Source: Purshia tridentata
Taxonomy: Eukaryota > Streptophyta > Magnoliopsida > Rosales > Rosaceae
Assembly: GCA_003254885.1 (NCBI GenBank)
Contig: QANT01008891.1
Location: 30,907-94,906, forward strand
Direction: 5' to 3'
DNA: 64,000 bases
The notes under the pieces are model-generated. The model was given only the letters and a program-made list of their open reading frames with translations. It searched no databases and was not told where the DNA came from. Below, piece after piece: positions 1 through 13,000 of this stretch. Each line of letters opens with the position of its first letter. Within the stretch, counting starts at the first letter, position 1. Both the position numbers and the translations under genes were made by a program.

Positions 1-447
1 AAGTATAAATGATTCACTTTATTGATAAAGAATGTCCCATAGGGGATGCCGGCTACTCTGCAAACGTTTACATGATATATAAACAGATCTAATGGCCTCA
101 AGACTATACCCTAAAATAAAAAAGGATAAACATGGCGGTGCAAAATGATAAAATCCAAACACAGCATGATGCAACTTCTTGTCATAATTGACGGATCCTC
201 ACTCAGAGTCACACTTGTTAATGGGCTTTAGTCCCGAGTCCATTAGTTTTCTAACCAACCCAAATAAAATTGAATCAAAAATCTGAACCTACTCCCAAAA
301 AAACGACGAAACAAATTTCCAAAAATTGTATAAATCGATCTGTATAAAACCTCTAAAACCCTCGAAAAGCAACAAGCTGAAAACCCCTGAATCTTGAAAA
401 GCAAAAGCACACAAATTGCAAGAGATACCAGAGTTGTTGTATTGAAA
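1..447. other. Upstream spacer, no gene seen
   Basis: No coding region or RNA gene is recognisable here. The last 150 bases or so probably contain the promoter and 5' leader of the small membrane-protein gene that starts at 448. I see no clear TATA box. Confidence 0.5.
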
Positions 448-2678
448 ATGTTTGGTCGAAGAAAATTCCTCTCGTTTCCTTTGGTGATTGGAGCAGTCGT
501 GTAAGTTCCTTTTTCTTTAATACAAAAGTTTAGTTCTTTACAAATGAATTTGAGTTTGATAATTACAAAATTGAGCTATCCTTTATGTGATATTGAGTTT
601 ATCAGCTGCCAAGTTGAAGAACGCTCCACTTTGGTCTGCTGGCTTTGTCCCAGATCGATATGCTTACACATATTTAATAGTTTTTTTTATTGAGGCATAA
701 TTTTTCTAATGACCCATAATTTAGTTCCTTTTTCCAATCTGATTTGCTTGAATTGAAAACATGTATGGATCAGTGTTTTACTGTTTTTTGGATATCACAT
801 TGTTTATTCTTATCATCCATTTACATAGTGAATTAGAAATGCAAAAGGGAAGGTAAATGGCAAAGTGAAGTTTTATAGAATTCAAAACAATTGTGTTCCC
901 TTTCCCACTGTTAATTAAAGCAATGAAAAGGGAAAGCAAAATCATTACTTTGCGTGTCTATTATCTTTTGTGGTGACTGGTTATTAATAGAATTCAGGAC
1001 ATTTGTATTAAGAATTAGCACATAAGATTTGCCTCTAGATTCGTTGAAATCTCCTTCGTAAGCAATCCAAAATGTGGCTATAATGCTGCACTCATAGGAC
1101 AGCTAGGCTTAGTTTACGAGTAAATTCTTCAATGACCAAGATTGTTTGCAGCAACCACTGTTTTCCTCTTGTTTATAATGTTTTGCTTTTCTTTTTCTTT
1201 TCTTCTATCATTTTCCTTATGGTTTTTCACACGGGTAATTTGGGAACCAGGGGTTGATATAACAATCTGCCTCTTAAAAGGATCTCAAATAGAACACCAT
1301 GCATTATTTTCAAACCCTAGTTGAAGTAAGTATTCAAAATTGGAGCTGTCTTTTTGGTCCACTGTAAAAGTATTACCGTGAGCAACTTATCAATTATCAG
1401 AGAGTTTTAATTCTGTTATCTCATTCCGTCAATTATCAATATTTTTGATATTATGCAACCACTATGGTGTGGATCACAATGTCTATTTGCCTTTTTTCCA
1501 AAAAAAAAAAAAAAAAAAAANAAAAAAAAAAAAAAAAAAGCATTCTTCTATCTGTTTATTGGATTGGTGATATTACACTCTTGAAGTAGAGGTACTTCTG
1601 TCGCTGGGTGTGTCTGTGGTTGCACATGCATATCATTTTTGTGCTCTAAATACTTGAGATGGGATTTTCAATAGGTAGTAATGGGGAGATCTTGAAGCAT
1701 ACTGGTGCAGAAAGTTTAGTGACTTTTCCAGAAACAGTTGAATTACTAAACATAACCTGCCTTTATATTTGCACCTCTACCAGTAAGCGTATATCGTTCC
1801 TTTTACTATGATTTCTACACATGATGAATCTGTATTCTGTATTGAGATATACAAGCCCTCTAGTTGAATGAATTTCAGAATTGTAGCCCGACTCTTCTAA
1901 CTGCATTCAATCCCATGGCTTCTTTTCTCTAATTCGTTGGTCATGTCACTGTATTTTCTGTCAATTGTCTAACATTAAGACTGGGAGACCTTCGTCTAGT
2001 TTACTGTTAACTAGGGAATTGTTAAAATAAATGCATTTCATATCAGGTAGAGCCATAGTTGGTTGTGTATTATGACACAGAATGGAAATGAAGGTAGGCT
2101 AGATCCCGTTCCTGTTGCACGGATTGATTATGGAGGAATTTAAGTTATCATTAAATATTAAATTCGGTTCATGATCCAAATATTATAAGTGATAAAACCT
2201 AGAAGCTGATAAAGCTTCAGATAGTTGGTAAAACAATGTGGACAACCTTCTGCTTTAAATGTCCAGTGGAAAAAAAGGGAGCAAGGGCGCAATCTTCTTT
2301 CAGCTAAGAATGGGTTAATCAAAGTATTAATATTGTGTTGATATTTCTGTCATTTCTTTTATAAGAATACTTCTGTCATTTAGCCTCCTTGAGGGTATCA
2401 TGGTATGCTGTTAGTGTGCCTTAATTTGTTCCCCTCATATTTGCAGTCAGCCTTAGAAACCTGTGTTCCTGATGGAATCTGCTTCAAATTTTAAATGTTT
2501 CAATGTGATTGATCTGATTTTAAGTGACATTCAAGATGACTCAATAAAGGTATATGGCATATGCAGGATTGGAGTTATTTCAGGCAAGGCAATATTTGGA
2601 CCCCCACTTGATGACTACTGGAAAAAGAAGCAACAGGATGAGGCATCTGCAAAGGAGACTGATACAAGCTCAACTTAA
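448..2678 (+). CDS. 54-residue single-pass membrane protein, two exons
   Basis: Exons 448-500 and 2567-2678 join through a 2066-bp intron with a GTAAGT donor and a TGCAG acceptor. The joined frame is 165 nt and encodes 54 residues plus stop. The product starts MFGRRKFLSFPLVIGAV, so it has a short basic head followed by a hydrophobic segment at about residues 8-28. It then has a conserved-looking GPPLDDYW stretch and a charged, Lys/Gln/Glu-rich tail ending in SST. This resembles a short, uncharacterised protein found across land plants; that comparison is from memory. The basic N-terminus and single hydrophobic helix suggest an organelle or endomembrane protein, which is inference. The open frame continues upstream of the second exon from 2463, but the splice at 2566/2567 gives a better protein. 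The intron contains a poly-A run interrupted by an N at 1521. A possible poly(A) signal AATAAA lies near 2957. Confidence 0.75.
1501..1539. repeat. Poly-A tract containing an undetermined base
   Basis: A run of 20 A, one N at 1521, then 18 A lies inside the long intron of the 54-residue protein gene. The single N between two homopolymers probably marks an unresolved length or a join between two assembly pieces. Confidence 0.9.
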
Positions 2679-4299
2679 CCGATATAGTATCGAATTTCCT
2701 CATGTTTGACCGTATCATAGACGTGCAAATCGGGGGATGGTAATTAATTCAACTTTTGCCCTCTACCAGTCCCCCCTCCCCCTTCTTTCTCAAAGAAAAA
2801 AGGATGAAGGCAACAGCTAAGTGTTGATCTTCTGGGATCCCCGACTGTTTGTGGAAACTGTCATAGTCAAAGAACAAAGTAATTTGAATTTGCTCAATTG
2901 TATTTGAGCTTTGCTGATATAAATTGCCCTACTGTAAAATTATTTTTTAACAGACCAATAAATAGCAAAAAGGCTTGTTACGCTTGTACATTTTTTTATC
3001 TTTAAATGATAATTCTTTTCTATTCAAATTCTTCATGATGTTTCTTATAACTCTTTGCTTTCTCCCTTTTTTCTTTGCTTATATTTTATGTGTTGACATC
3101 TATTCTACACATAAGAAGGGGCTGACCTGTATTATTCAATAAGGATATTTTCTTGGAACTTTATCGATGAAGAGTCTGTTTCCGTAATGATAAGACTCTG
3201 AAAATTAGACTACTTTTTGTTGTTTGTTTAATAATAAAAACCACTCCAATAACAAGAATCCAATATCCTAAAAGTTGCTGTAGTTTCTGAGAAGGCAAAA
3301 CTATCCAAAATGGGTGATGAGTTTGACATCATTTTGATAATAGAAGATGATGATGTATGGATTAGGATCTGGAAATGAACATTGGCCTCTAGTATAACTG
3401 CCCAACCCAAATAGCACTTTATACTTGAATTCTGTTGTTCCCTCTTACCAACAAGGCAAGCAAGTTTCCATGCAGCAGCACACAAATAGGAAGGGCCTAT
3501 CTACTTTTAGGCTGGTTTATGTTATTTTCTGACAAATAGCAACAAACTTCATAGCTGCGAAAGTAAAACTCCCAAGTACCCTAATACAATATGGCCCAAA
3601 AATACAACTATAAAGTAAATATGATTAACACGACATAATATAAATCAGCACAAGTAGCAATCTACAAAAATGAAATGGTTTACTATATCATTTGCAATCC
3701 ATCCGAACAGATGTTTTGAAGCTTGATACTACTCCTGGTTGTTAAGTTTGCTTCTATGACTGGATTAAATCAAATTCACTGTGAATTGCAGTGGACTTTG
3801 AAATCTTTGAGTTGGTCTGGTAGAAATGAGAATCTCAAATTGAGAGGAATTGCCAGCAGGTTACCATGCAGAGCTATAAAACAGCTTGATATACACACTG
3901 CTACACAAGAACCAACACCTACACCTATCTCTTTTAAAGCATGGAGAAGAAATTGAAAACTACAATAACATGTAAATCGTATACTCAGTGCAGCTGCACA
4001 AACAAAAGTAACAGATAGCTGTAATTATATAAAATAACTTCTAAATTTTCCAATTTCAAGTATATTGTTTGTCATTCAGCTGTAATACAAGACCAAATCT
4101 TGACACCATTGCCCAAAGAACAATGAATTTCTTTCTTTACAAATTATAAAACATTTGTTCTCACAAACATGAATAGAAATTCTCCATCAGTTAACTCCTT
4201 TAATCCTAAAGAAATTTGTGAATTTTGGACAAAATATACACCGGCATCTACCAAACAAGCAGTTGCACAACAATAATTTTCGCACATGTACTTAACAAG
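2679..4299. other. Convergent intergenic spacer
   Basis: This lies between two genes that point at each other. The left end is the 3' untranslated region of the small membrane-protein gene. The right end, read on the minus strand, should be the 3' untranslated region of the PP2-A10-like gene. Short open frames occur at 3228-3485 and 3723-3956, but neither resembles a protein I know. Confidence 0.5.
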
Positions 4300-5592
4300 C
4301 TAAGCTTCCACCAAAACCCATGGACTGTCTATTACGTGTAAACACAAAGATAGACATATGGTAGCAATAACAGAGGACTTTGCAACAGCATATCTCACAA
4401 TCTCAAGACCCCTGTCAACAGTTTCCTCACGAACAGAATTAACACGTTGTTTCATCCGATCAAATAGTTTCTCCAACAAAAAATCCAAGAATGATCTAAC
4501 GGTTTCAAATGTAACCCTCCCAGTCAAGTCAAGAACAAGCCTCCTATTGCTTGGCACTGCCAAAGTAGAGGAAACTTTACCAATCCACCCACTATCTTTT
4601 CTCTGACCATTTACATTTCTTGCTTCTGAACCCATTGATAATGCATGTTGCCTCAATTCCCCATCTCTAGCCGGAGTTGGGCCTTCATAAATAGCCAAAT
4701 AAGAACTCGAATTCAAATTCAATGAGTTCCCATTTGAAGTTGAATTTGTTAACACTTGGTGAGATGTTCTAACAAGAGTTTCCACCGCACCATTACAGAC
4801 GGATAACAACATGTCTCTCACTTTCGTTTCGTGCTTGGGGTTAGTTAACCCAGAGAAGATTTCATCATAGGAGTTGATATCCATAGTCTTATCAAGGTAA
4901 ACAGCAACCGCTGTGCTCACAAATAACTGGATACAATCACCAATTAGGTCTCTACACTTTTCGCCACAAACCACATTCACCCATCTTGGAACATCATTCA
5001 TTTGCGAAACAAAATGGTCCATACTAGCGGAATTGTTCGAATTAGACCCTCCACCAGACTGGCCATCTGAATAGTAAGCTAAAACCAAATTCCTAGCAAA
5101 GCTTCCAACCACAACCGAAGCAAAACCAGACCCGGCAGTGGTAAAAAGCTTATCCATAACCTGGTCTGTGAAGCCTGAATTACTAGAAACTCCATCATCA
5201 CCATGACTCTTCGTAGCTGATCGATAACCCCGCAAAACTCCCAAAGTTACAGCCTGTGTGACCTTAATAACTGACTCCGAAAACTCCTCGGACCTTGTGA
5301 TTTTCGAAACTTGCTTCAAGCTATTTGGAATTTGGTCAGAATCAGATTGCAGAAAGTCCTTCAAATCTTTAGAGACAACTCCTATTGACTCAGCAGAGTC
5401 TGAAACTACTTCAGCTATAGAAACCAAAGCACCTATAAGCTTCAAAATTCTTTTTCTTTTTTGAGACACTGATGGCAAGTGATAAACCCTATACACACCA
5501 TAACCAGAGAAGCCTAAAGCGGCCATTACAAAGAGCCACTTCTTCCTTTTACGGGCATGATCAAAACCCTTTTTCACCAATTTCAGGTCCAT
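4300..5592 (-). CDS. PP2A10: PHLOEM PROTEIN 2-LIKE A10-type protein
   Basis: One uninterrupted frame encodes 430 residues. The start is the ATG at 5592, giving [20 protein letters not shown]; a frame-consistent codon just upstream is TTG and was not used. A hydrophobic segment at about residues 19-37 follows a strongly basic head, and a second hydrophobic stretch lies near the C-terminus (about 406-428). The stretch YRVYHLPS then KRKRILKL, and the downstream SDSAESIG and IPNSLKQ blocks, match plant proteins annotated PHLOEM PROTEIN 2-LIKE A10. Despite that name I see no PP2 lectin domain, and the molecular role is unknown. The two hydrophobic ends suggest membrane attachment, which is inference. 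A TATA-like element and a CT tract lie upstream. Confidence 0.85.
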   Translation of the reverse strand: MDLKLVKKGFDHARKRKKWLFVMAALGFSGYGVYRVYHLPSVSQKRKRILKLIGALVSIAEVVSDSAESIGVVSKDLKDFLQSDSDQIPNSLKQVSKITRSEEFSESVIKVTQAVTLGVLRGYRSATKSHGDDGVSSNSGFTDQVMDKLFTTAGSGFASVVVGSFARNLVLAYYSDGQSGGGSNSNNSASMDHFVSQMNDVPRWVNVVCGEKCRDLIGDCIQLFVSTAVAVYLDKTMDINSYDEIFSGLTNPKHETKVRDMLLSVCNGAVETLVRTSHQVLTNSTSNGNSLNLNSSSYLAIYEGPTPARDGELRQHALSMGSEARNVNGQRKDSGWIGKVSSTLAVPSNRRLVLDLTGRVTFETVRSFLDFLLEKLFDRMKQRVNSVREETVDRGLEIVRYAVAKSSVIATICLSLCLHVIDSPWVLVEA

Positions 5593-5822
5593 CAAGAATC
5601 CGAAATCTCAAGGACCCAATTTTGATTTTGATTGAAGCTTTAAACCGGCTATTAAGTTCCTTAGAAAAGAGTGTAAAGACGAAGTTTTTACCTCAACTGA
5701 GTCCCCAATATTTGAGGAAAGCTTCTCTGTTCTGCATGGTCCTGATGAAACGAAAAATCAATAATATTCTATTATTTTCAAGATAGCCATTAAATGGGCA
5801 ACTGGGTTTTTATGGGGAGGTC

Positions 5823-5828
5823 TTTATA
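5823..5828 (-). promoter_or_regulatory. Possible TATA box of the PP2-A10-like gene
   Basis: Read on the minus strand the bases are TATAAA, about 230 bp upstream of the ATG and just downstream of the CT tract. The spacing suits a plant core promoter with a leader of about 200 nt. No transcription data support it. Confidence 0.35.
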
Positions 5829-5847
5829 AAGTTTATTATCACCATGT

Positions 5848-5850
<3 letters not shown>

Positions 5851-5885
<35 letters not shown>
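5851..5885. repeat. (AG)n microsatellite
   Basis: A pure AG dinucleotide run of about 35 bp. For the minus-strand PP2-A10-like gene it is a CT tract directly upstream of the putative TATA box, a usual place for pyrimidine-rich or GAGA-type promoter elements in plants. Confidence 0.95.
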
Positions 5886-5886
<1 letters not shown>

Positions 5887-6866
5887 GAACCTGTGTGTGA
5901 GAGTGAGAAGGGGATGATGGCGTTGCAGAGGGAGATATATGTTGAGAAATGAAAAGCTACTGTGACCAATTGCGTATACTACTTGTTTCTCTGGTTCTGA
6001 TTTCTGAATGGATGAGAAGGCCAACGATCATCAGCTTCATTTCTCAGTTTAACTACCACCATAAGCTTTATTGATTATTTCACTGTCAATAGATTCAGCT
6101 GAAAGACCCATAGGTCATATGATATGAGTGACTTCGAAGCATATGGACCAGGCCTTGGGTGGTTGGGCCAAACATAAATGTTTTATCTTCTTTCGTTTGA
6201 TTATATTTATGCTTAATTATATATTTGCCCACCACTATGACCTTTTTTTTAAGGTCTATGAAAGTTTAAAAATTTCAAGTGCGTTCACAAATATTCGAAA
6301 ACGTTGCAAATTGACTTTGGCAAGAAGTCTGTCCAAGCTGGTGTTAAGTGCCAACATGGACATTACTGACATAAATTGTTGTAATGACATATATGCCACG
6401 TGAAAAAAATAAAAATAAAAATCTATACAAATCAATTGAAACCCATCTCAACCCATAAAAATAATAAAAATTTTAAAATAACTAAAATCTCACCCACGCC
6501 TAAAAATACCCCATATTCTTCGAATCATCGAAGCCACAGATTTAGAGACTAACACCAATGGTTTTGATGAGGTTTATGATTCTTTCTATATTTTTTGCTT
6601 TGACAGACTGAGTCTTAATTTTGGGCAAATTATTTGATTATAGCACTTTTTTTTCCTTTATTATTAATTTAATTTATAGGTAAAATTATTTAGAAACCAT
6701 TTTTAAAGAATATTCTAATTTAACGGAAAATCCACTGAAATGAAAATGACAATGTGAATATGACCCAGACATGCGTCAAAAATCAAGTGCAAGTTGTGCA
6801 ACTGCAACTACGTAGCTGAAAGCCTGAAACTCACAAAAAAGACAATAATTTTTGGAAAAACAATAA
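5886..6866. other. Intergenic spacer, nothing recognised
   Basis: AT-rich sequence upstream of the PP2-A10-like gene. It contains distal promoter sequence at most. I see no gene or clear repeat. Confidence 0.4.
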
Positions 6867-7473
6867 GGCCCTGTTTGGATAAGGGGTGATTTGAATTTGG
6901 ATTTGGATTTGAGCTCTCCAAATCCAAATCCACCTATTTGGAATAATTTAAAGGAGTGTATTTGGATTTGGCCCAAATCCAAGATGGATTTGAAAGGGCT
7001 AAATCCATGAATTTCAAATACCTTCTCCAACTAGGTATTTGAAATCCCACCATCCTACTCTCTCTCTCTTTCCCTCACCTCCGGCCACAATTGTCGGCGA
7101 CCACTGCCCACCACCCTCCGGCGACTTTCCGGCGATTTTTTGGCCACCGCCGGCGACTTTCCGGTGACTTTTCTGGCCACCTCCTACGACTTTTCCGGCC
7201 ACCTCTGGCAACTTTCCAGTGACTTTTTTGGCCACCCTCCGGCGACTTTTCCGGCCAATCTTCAGCGAATTTTCCGACCACCCTCCGATGACTTTTTTTA
7301 TTTTTAATCATATATTTCAATTCTTAAATTGTCAAAAAAAAAAATTGAAATACTTTGTGAAATCCTCACCTTTAAATTTTGTATCCAAACAATAGAATTT
7401 CAAATCTAGGGATTTCAAATGCATAAATTTGAAATCCAAATCCAAATCCAAATTCAAGAATCCAAACGGGCCC
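6867..7473. mobile_element. 607-bp non-autonomous DNA transposon with TAA target duplication
   Basis: The ends are imperfect inverted repeats: the left end reads GGCCCTGTTTGGAT and the right end, reverse complemented, GGGCCCGTTTGGAT. Both are flanked by TAA (6864-6866 and 7474-7476), the 3-bp target duplication typical of the PIF/Harbinger superfamily. Inside each terminus are repeated AAATCC/GGATTT blocks. The centre holds a GC-rich minisatellite. There is no transposase, so the element would depend on another copy for movement. Open frames inside it come from the repeats and are not genes. The superfamily call rests only on target-site length and end sequence. Confidence 0.75.
7078..7290. 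repeat. GC-rich minisatellite inside the transposon
   Basis: Degenerate tandem units of roughly 24-36 bp, built from CCGGCGACTTTTC and TGGCCACC blocks, fill the middle of the element. They are much richer in GC than the flanks. The units create repetitive open frames on the minus strand. Confidence 0.75.
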
Positions 7474-7476
7474 TAA

Positions 7477-10018
7477 ATTTCTTAAGTCATACTAAAAACA
7501 CACAAATTACAGTGAAAGATCGTGAAGTAGAAAAGAACCAAAAAAATATCATTGAAGTCAGGAAATCAATTCCTAATCATGATTATTTTAAAAGTTGTCA
7601 GCTTATAGTTTACTAATTTTTCATCTTTGAATTGGGATAAGAGCGTAAGACTTTAAGAGTTTAGTTTCCTAAATTGTTAGCCCAAGCTAGCCTCTTTTCA
7701 TATTATCATATTTGAGTCGAGTCTTCATGCTAGTGATAATTCTCCATGTGCTAGTTTGATATTAGTCAATCCTTAAATCTCATCAATCTCCACATTCGTT
7801 TTTGCTTCAAAATGTCACACTTCCATATTTTTTTAATAACATTAAGCTTATCAAATTTGTGATCATCAAATCTATTTACCAAATCATATATTAATTATAC
7901 ATCTAAATAATGTAATTATTAAAACTAAATAAGATTCAAAAAGAGTCTAAAATATGAATAAGAAACAACCCCCACATCATGTGGCGAATAGAATAGAAAA
8001 TGGTAAGTGTTTTATAGCCAAAATTCTCTCATTTGCATAAGAAAATGTGCATAACGTGCGCAAGAGAATATAACCATTAAATCTCACAAGTGATTTAGCT
8101 GTTAGAATCATTATTTACACCCGTTAAAGAAAATCTTTGTAGTTGAATAAGTTAAAAGCAATATTAATGTGAGTATATTTGTAGACCACATTTTTAATAA
8201 AGATTAAATCGCTTGATATAAGTCAATCTCACATCTATTAAACGTGTGATTTACAAATTTATACATAAATTATTAAACAGACCGCATCTTTATTTTTAAG
8301 ATCCTAATTTCTCGAGCAGTGATATTTAAAATTGCTTAAGACCTTAATAAGCGCTTGAACCAAATGAGATTCTATAAAGATGGATCCCGTCTAAGAAGCA
8401 AACTGCCCAAATGTGAATATATGGTACAAATAATTTTACTTGCGTGTAAATTCATGTGAGTTGTAAACTTAATTGTAACATTAGATCAGCCACAAAATGA
8501 TTAGGGGAGATGTCTTGGGCAAGTGGCATTATTTTGTCCCAATCCAATTCATACAGTGATATTGACACGTCATATCTGCTGTATAGATTTTGAGAACAAT
8601 AATTACGAATCTACCCCTGGGGGAATCAACTATTGGATATGGATGGAGTGACGGTCACTCTCATTGGATAGTATGGGCTACGAGGATGACCGGTGACCAC
8701 TGACTAGGTGAAAACAAACAAACCCCAAATGACAGATCACAGATGGACGAGTCCTCTCCCTCTCTCTAATCTATCTAATAATAGATTAGCTGTAAATCCC
8801 GAAACAAATTCCTGACCACAATTAGCAACCACATGTTTTATGTTAATCATTAATCTTCATCATCATCGGATTCAACCGAAAAAAACAAACCCGAGCCGCC
8901 GCAAGCAAAGCAAGCACTTGGTTGGGACGATATAACATCATGATTCATGTTCGTGTAATGTGAGCTGCAAAGTCCCATCTGCCACGTGGTGATATTCTGT
9001 GTACGTGGCTGGTTGGCAACCAAAGTCCGAGTCCTCCTAGGAAACCTCAATCAACCCCGTGGAAACACGTTCTTAATTTCCCCAATTACTCTCAAAAAAG
9101 CAAACCACATGCAGTAAAACTCGATCTGCCTTCTCTTCTCTTCTCCTCTTCTCTTATATATAACTATACTCCTTCGATTAATCTCCATTATTTGTTTCGA
9201 TTCTAAACAGAGATACATATGTACATATATATCACTGTCTCTCTTGTCTCTGTACGTCTATTTAACAATACGGCTCTCTGCTCAGGTACCTATTTATTTA
9301 TTTATTTAGTTTTCTTAATTTCTATAGTACAATTTTTCAGCAAAGAAACTATTTTGAACAAGTTAATGAAGTTCTCGAGACAGTTTTGGTCTGGGTTTCC
9401 TACCCTTTTCACCAAAGTTTCAATCTTTTCAACAATCTGGGGTTCTTTCTTTCAATTTCTTCATTATATATTCTTCCTTCTTTTTCTTTATTATTAATAT
9501 TGGTTCAATCTGAATCAGAAACTAGGTTGCATATACATGCATATATATCCGAATTGACATACAGTATTTCCGGGTCAAACAATCATCATATTTTCCTTAC
9601 AATTCCCTGTCTCTCTTCCTCAAAACCACTTTGAATATTCCAAGCTATTAATCATGGCTAATTAAATCCTAGTCTTTCTACTCTTTCTAGCTATTTATAT
9701 ATACAGTTCTAGAATCAATGATCTAAACCCCAATACAAAATCATAATTTAATTTTTATATATCCTTCTATATCTATGTTTTATAATTAATTAATAATTAA
9801 CTTAAAGAACAAGATATATATATATATATAGACGGCGGCCGCTAGCTAAGCTAGCTCTTTTATCCCCTCTATACGTTATTTAGCATGTTTACGCGTTTTT
9901 TTGAATTAATACTTATCTCATAGCCAAACACCTTCTTATATATACAGATATATATGTAGCAAAGCCAGCAATGTTTTCTGCAAACAACTCATACATCTTG
10001 TAAGAAGCTAGTTAGACG
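7477..10018. other. Spacer and 5' region of the ACR1-like gene
   Basis: The left part is AT-rich with no recognised gene. From about 9120 a pyrimidine-rich stretch and TATA-like sequences appear, and the last 800 bp or so probably include the ACR1-like promoter and leader, perhaps with a leader intron. A minus-strand frame near 8850-8980 has Cys-Gly-Gly-Ser-Gly and an acidic end, but it is too short to support. Confidence 0.4.
9155..9163 (+). promoter_or_regulatory. Possible TATA box for the ACR1-like gene
   Basis: TATATATAA follows a TTCTCTTCTC-type pyrimidine patch. If used, the leader to the ATG at 10019 would be about 830 nt, so an intron in the leader is likely. Other TATA-like runs near 9815 and 9936 are closer to the ATG. 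Confidence 0.3.
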
Positions 10019-13000
10019 ATGGAGATCATTTACCAGCCCTATATCGACCCCGAGTATGATTGCCTCATCGAAAGAATCTATCCTCCATGGTATTCATATA
10101 TTTTTTCTTATCTACATTATTATCACTCTGCTAGATTAACAGAGAATCAGTGGTTGACTTATTGCTGGTTTGGTTTATAATTATTTTGTAGGGTTTGTAT
10201 CGACAATGACACATGCAAAGATTGTACGCTTGTGAAGGTTAGATCGATTATCAATCATATTAGTTGATTAACATATGGAATTCAGAAGTTAATTAGGTTG
10301 CTTGATTGATTAATATATTAGTCTATATATTGATTTGTTGGGTGATGGACATGGTTAATTTATTGCTTTTGGAACTTTTCTTCTTCATTTATTATTCTGT
10401 TGTTGGGGCTGTTTGTTTTTAGTGGCCAAGTGGGTCACCCAAATATTTCCAAACAATTATGCATGACAGATACCAACAATATTAAAGATTTCAACGGAGA
10501 ATAAATCGTGTGTTTATATTTTAAATTATGTGATTTTAGGGTTTAAAAAGTTAGGAGTTTTAAATTCAGAGTTTAGTACGTAAAATTTATTTAAAAAAAA
10601 ATTAAATAGATGAAAGTCTAAAACGACTAATTTAACATATAAATAAAAAATCAGCAAGAGAACATAGATATACATTTAAAGTTCGTAAACCCACAATATC
10701 CCATTTCCCTAATCCCAACCTTTGACTTTATATGATTTTTTTTTTTGCCAAATTTGACTTATATGAGAGAGAGAGAGAGAGAGAGGATTTTTTAACTTTC
10801 TTATGTTCTTCAGTTTTAAGCCAGTCAGGGTTTAACAGTTTGTGAGTTTCATGCACAAACCCTAACCAGATGACGTGATCTAGTTGTATACAAAGTTGCA
10901 AACCGTGAAAGATATCAAAGAATCATACATAGCTAGATACAGTGCTACATCATAAAGTTCAAATTAAACTATCTGCTGTCTAACTGGGTTTTGGACCACA
11001 GAGTCATGTGTTACTGTACGTAGAGTCCAAAAGGCTCATTATTATGTAAGGAGTAAGAAAATGACATATGCATGCATGAGATGAAAAGCTTTATGCATAA
11101 TGTTGAATTTTAATTAATTTGTTTCGTTTCTGATCTATGGTTAATTATGTACTTTAATTTGCAGGTTGACAGTGCAAACAAGCACGGGATATTGCTAGAG
11201 ATGGTCCAAGTCTTGACAGATCTTGACCTTGTCATTTCCAAATCATACATTTCCTCTGACGGTGGATGGTTTATGGATGGTAATTACCAATTAGCACTTC
11301 TTAATCATGACCTTCATGGCTTCATCTATCATCCTTCATTCTTTCATCACCTGCAAGCATTACTGCTTCTATTATCTATTATATATATAATATTATCCAA
11401 TATATATTTTTATTACTATTTAAAATATTATCCATATATCGATCATAATTCATGAATAATGATAATATACTTATTTTATTTTGAATATAATATTTAAAAC
11501 TCTCACTATCTGAGCTACGTATGAGTCACCGGGCCACGAGTGTTGCTTGCAGGCTGATTCATGTGTGTCTGTTTTGATTGTATGGTGGTACAGTTTTCCA
11601 CGTGACGGACCAACTCGGCAACAAAATCACTGACGAAAGCCTCATACTTTATATTCAGCAGGTGAGGCCCCTCTTCCTCTCTCTCTCTCTCTCTTAATTC
11701 ATTCTACTTATTTAGAGGTGTAAAATGAACCGAACCAATCCAAACACCCAAGTTCGGAACAACATGAACCTAGCTTATTTAAGTTGGGACTCATGGGGTA
11801 CACATGAATGAATACGACTAAAGTTGTGACGTATTAAGTCTTTAGAGTTAGACTAAGTGATGGTAATAAAGTAAAATTAGAATAAGTTCATGACTTAATT
11901 TTCTTCAAAATAATAAAAAAAAGTCAGTGCCATGTCAAACTGACCACAAGCTACCTAATTTTCTTTCTTGTACCGAATTTACTCTTATCTCCATAATTTT
12001 TAAAATTTTTTTAAATAAAAAGATTTAACAAATTTTGTAGGCACTTTGTGTTAGGAGGGGAGGGATTTCAAAGGAGGCAAGACTATGCATAGGAAGAGAA
12101 GTGACACAAGGGCAAAAGGACTTGGCTCTAGAAATGACTAGCAAGGACCGACCGGGCCTAATGTCAGAAATATCGGCGGTCCTTCTTGAGCTGGGCTGCA
12201 ACATCACTGCTGCTGTGGCCTGGACCCACAGCACCCGGGCTGCCGGCATTTTCTATGTGGAAGATGGGCTGAAAGGCGGGCCCATAATGGACCCAAAACG
12301 GCTGGAACATGTACAGGAACAGCTGGAAAATGTAGTTGAGGCCCATCATGGGGAGGGAGAGAAGAGGAGCGTGAGGCTCGCCACCCCAGCAGCCGGACGG
12401 ACTCATACTGAGCGGCGGCTCCACCAATTGATGTACGCCGATGATGACTATGAATCGTGTCGGGGTTGCGATGGCAGTGGCAATGCACATAAGAATGGTT
12501 GTGATCGGACACACGTGTCGATAGAGAGTTGTAAGGAGAAAGGGTATTGGATTGTGAATGTGGGAAGCAGAGATCGTCCTAAGCTGTTGTTTGATACGGT
12601 GTGTGCCCTAACCGACTTGGAGTACACAGTGTTTCACGCGGTGGTTGCCTCCAGAGGCACCATGGCTGATCAGGTACACCATTTATTTACCTTGTTTGTG
12701 CATAAATAAGTTATATGTGTCTTTATGCATAATGTTGATGTTATATATTTGAATGTGAATGTGTTCACAGGAGTATTTCGTGAGGCACAAGGATGGCTAC
12801 ACTTTGAATACAGAAAGTGAGAGGCAAAAGCTTACCCTGTGCTTGATTGCTGCAATAGAGAGGAGGGTCTCACAGGTATGTGATCTAGTGCCAGTTACCA
12901 CAAGCCTATATATAGTCCTTAAATTAGTAGAAACAAAATAAACCCCACTTTTAATTTTTGCATTAGGCCTCATATTTACTAGACTACTGGTCCTGAACAT

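Noticed and set aside
5839-6024. Minus-strand frame with a Ser-Leu repeat
   Set aside because: The Ser-Leu run is just the translated AG microsatellite.
7014-7320. Two overlapping Gly/Lys/Arg-rich frames
   Set aside because: They arise from the minisatellite inside the TAA-flanked transposon and look repetitive in all frames.
8850-9050. Minus-strand frame with a CFACGGSG stretch and acidic end
   Set aside because: It has no ATG at its start, only 41 residues follow the first internal ATG, and no neighbouring exon could be found.
12164-12514. Frames opposite exon 5 of the ACR1-like gene
   Set aside because: They are shadows of the ACT-domain coding sequence.
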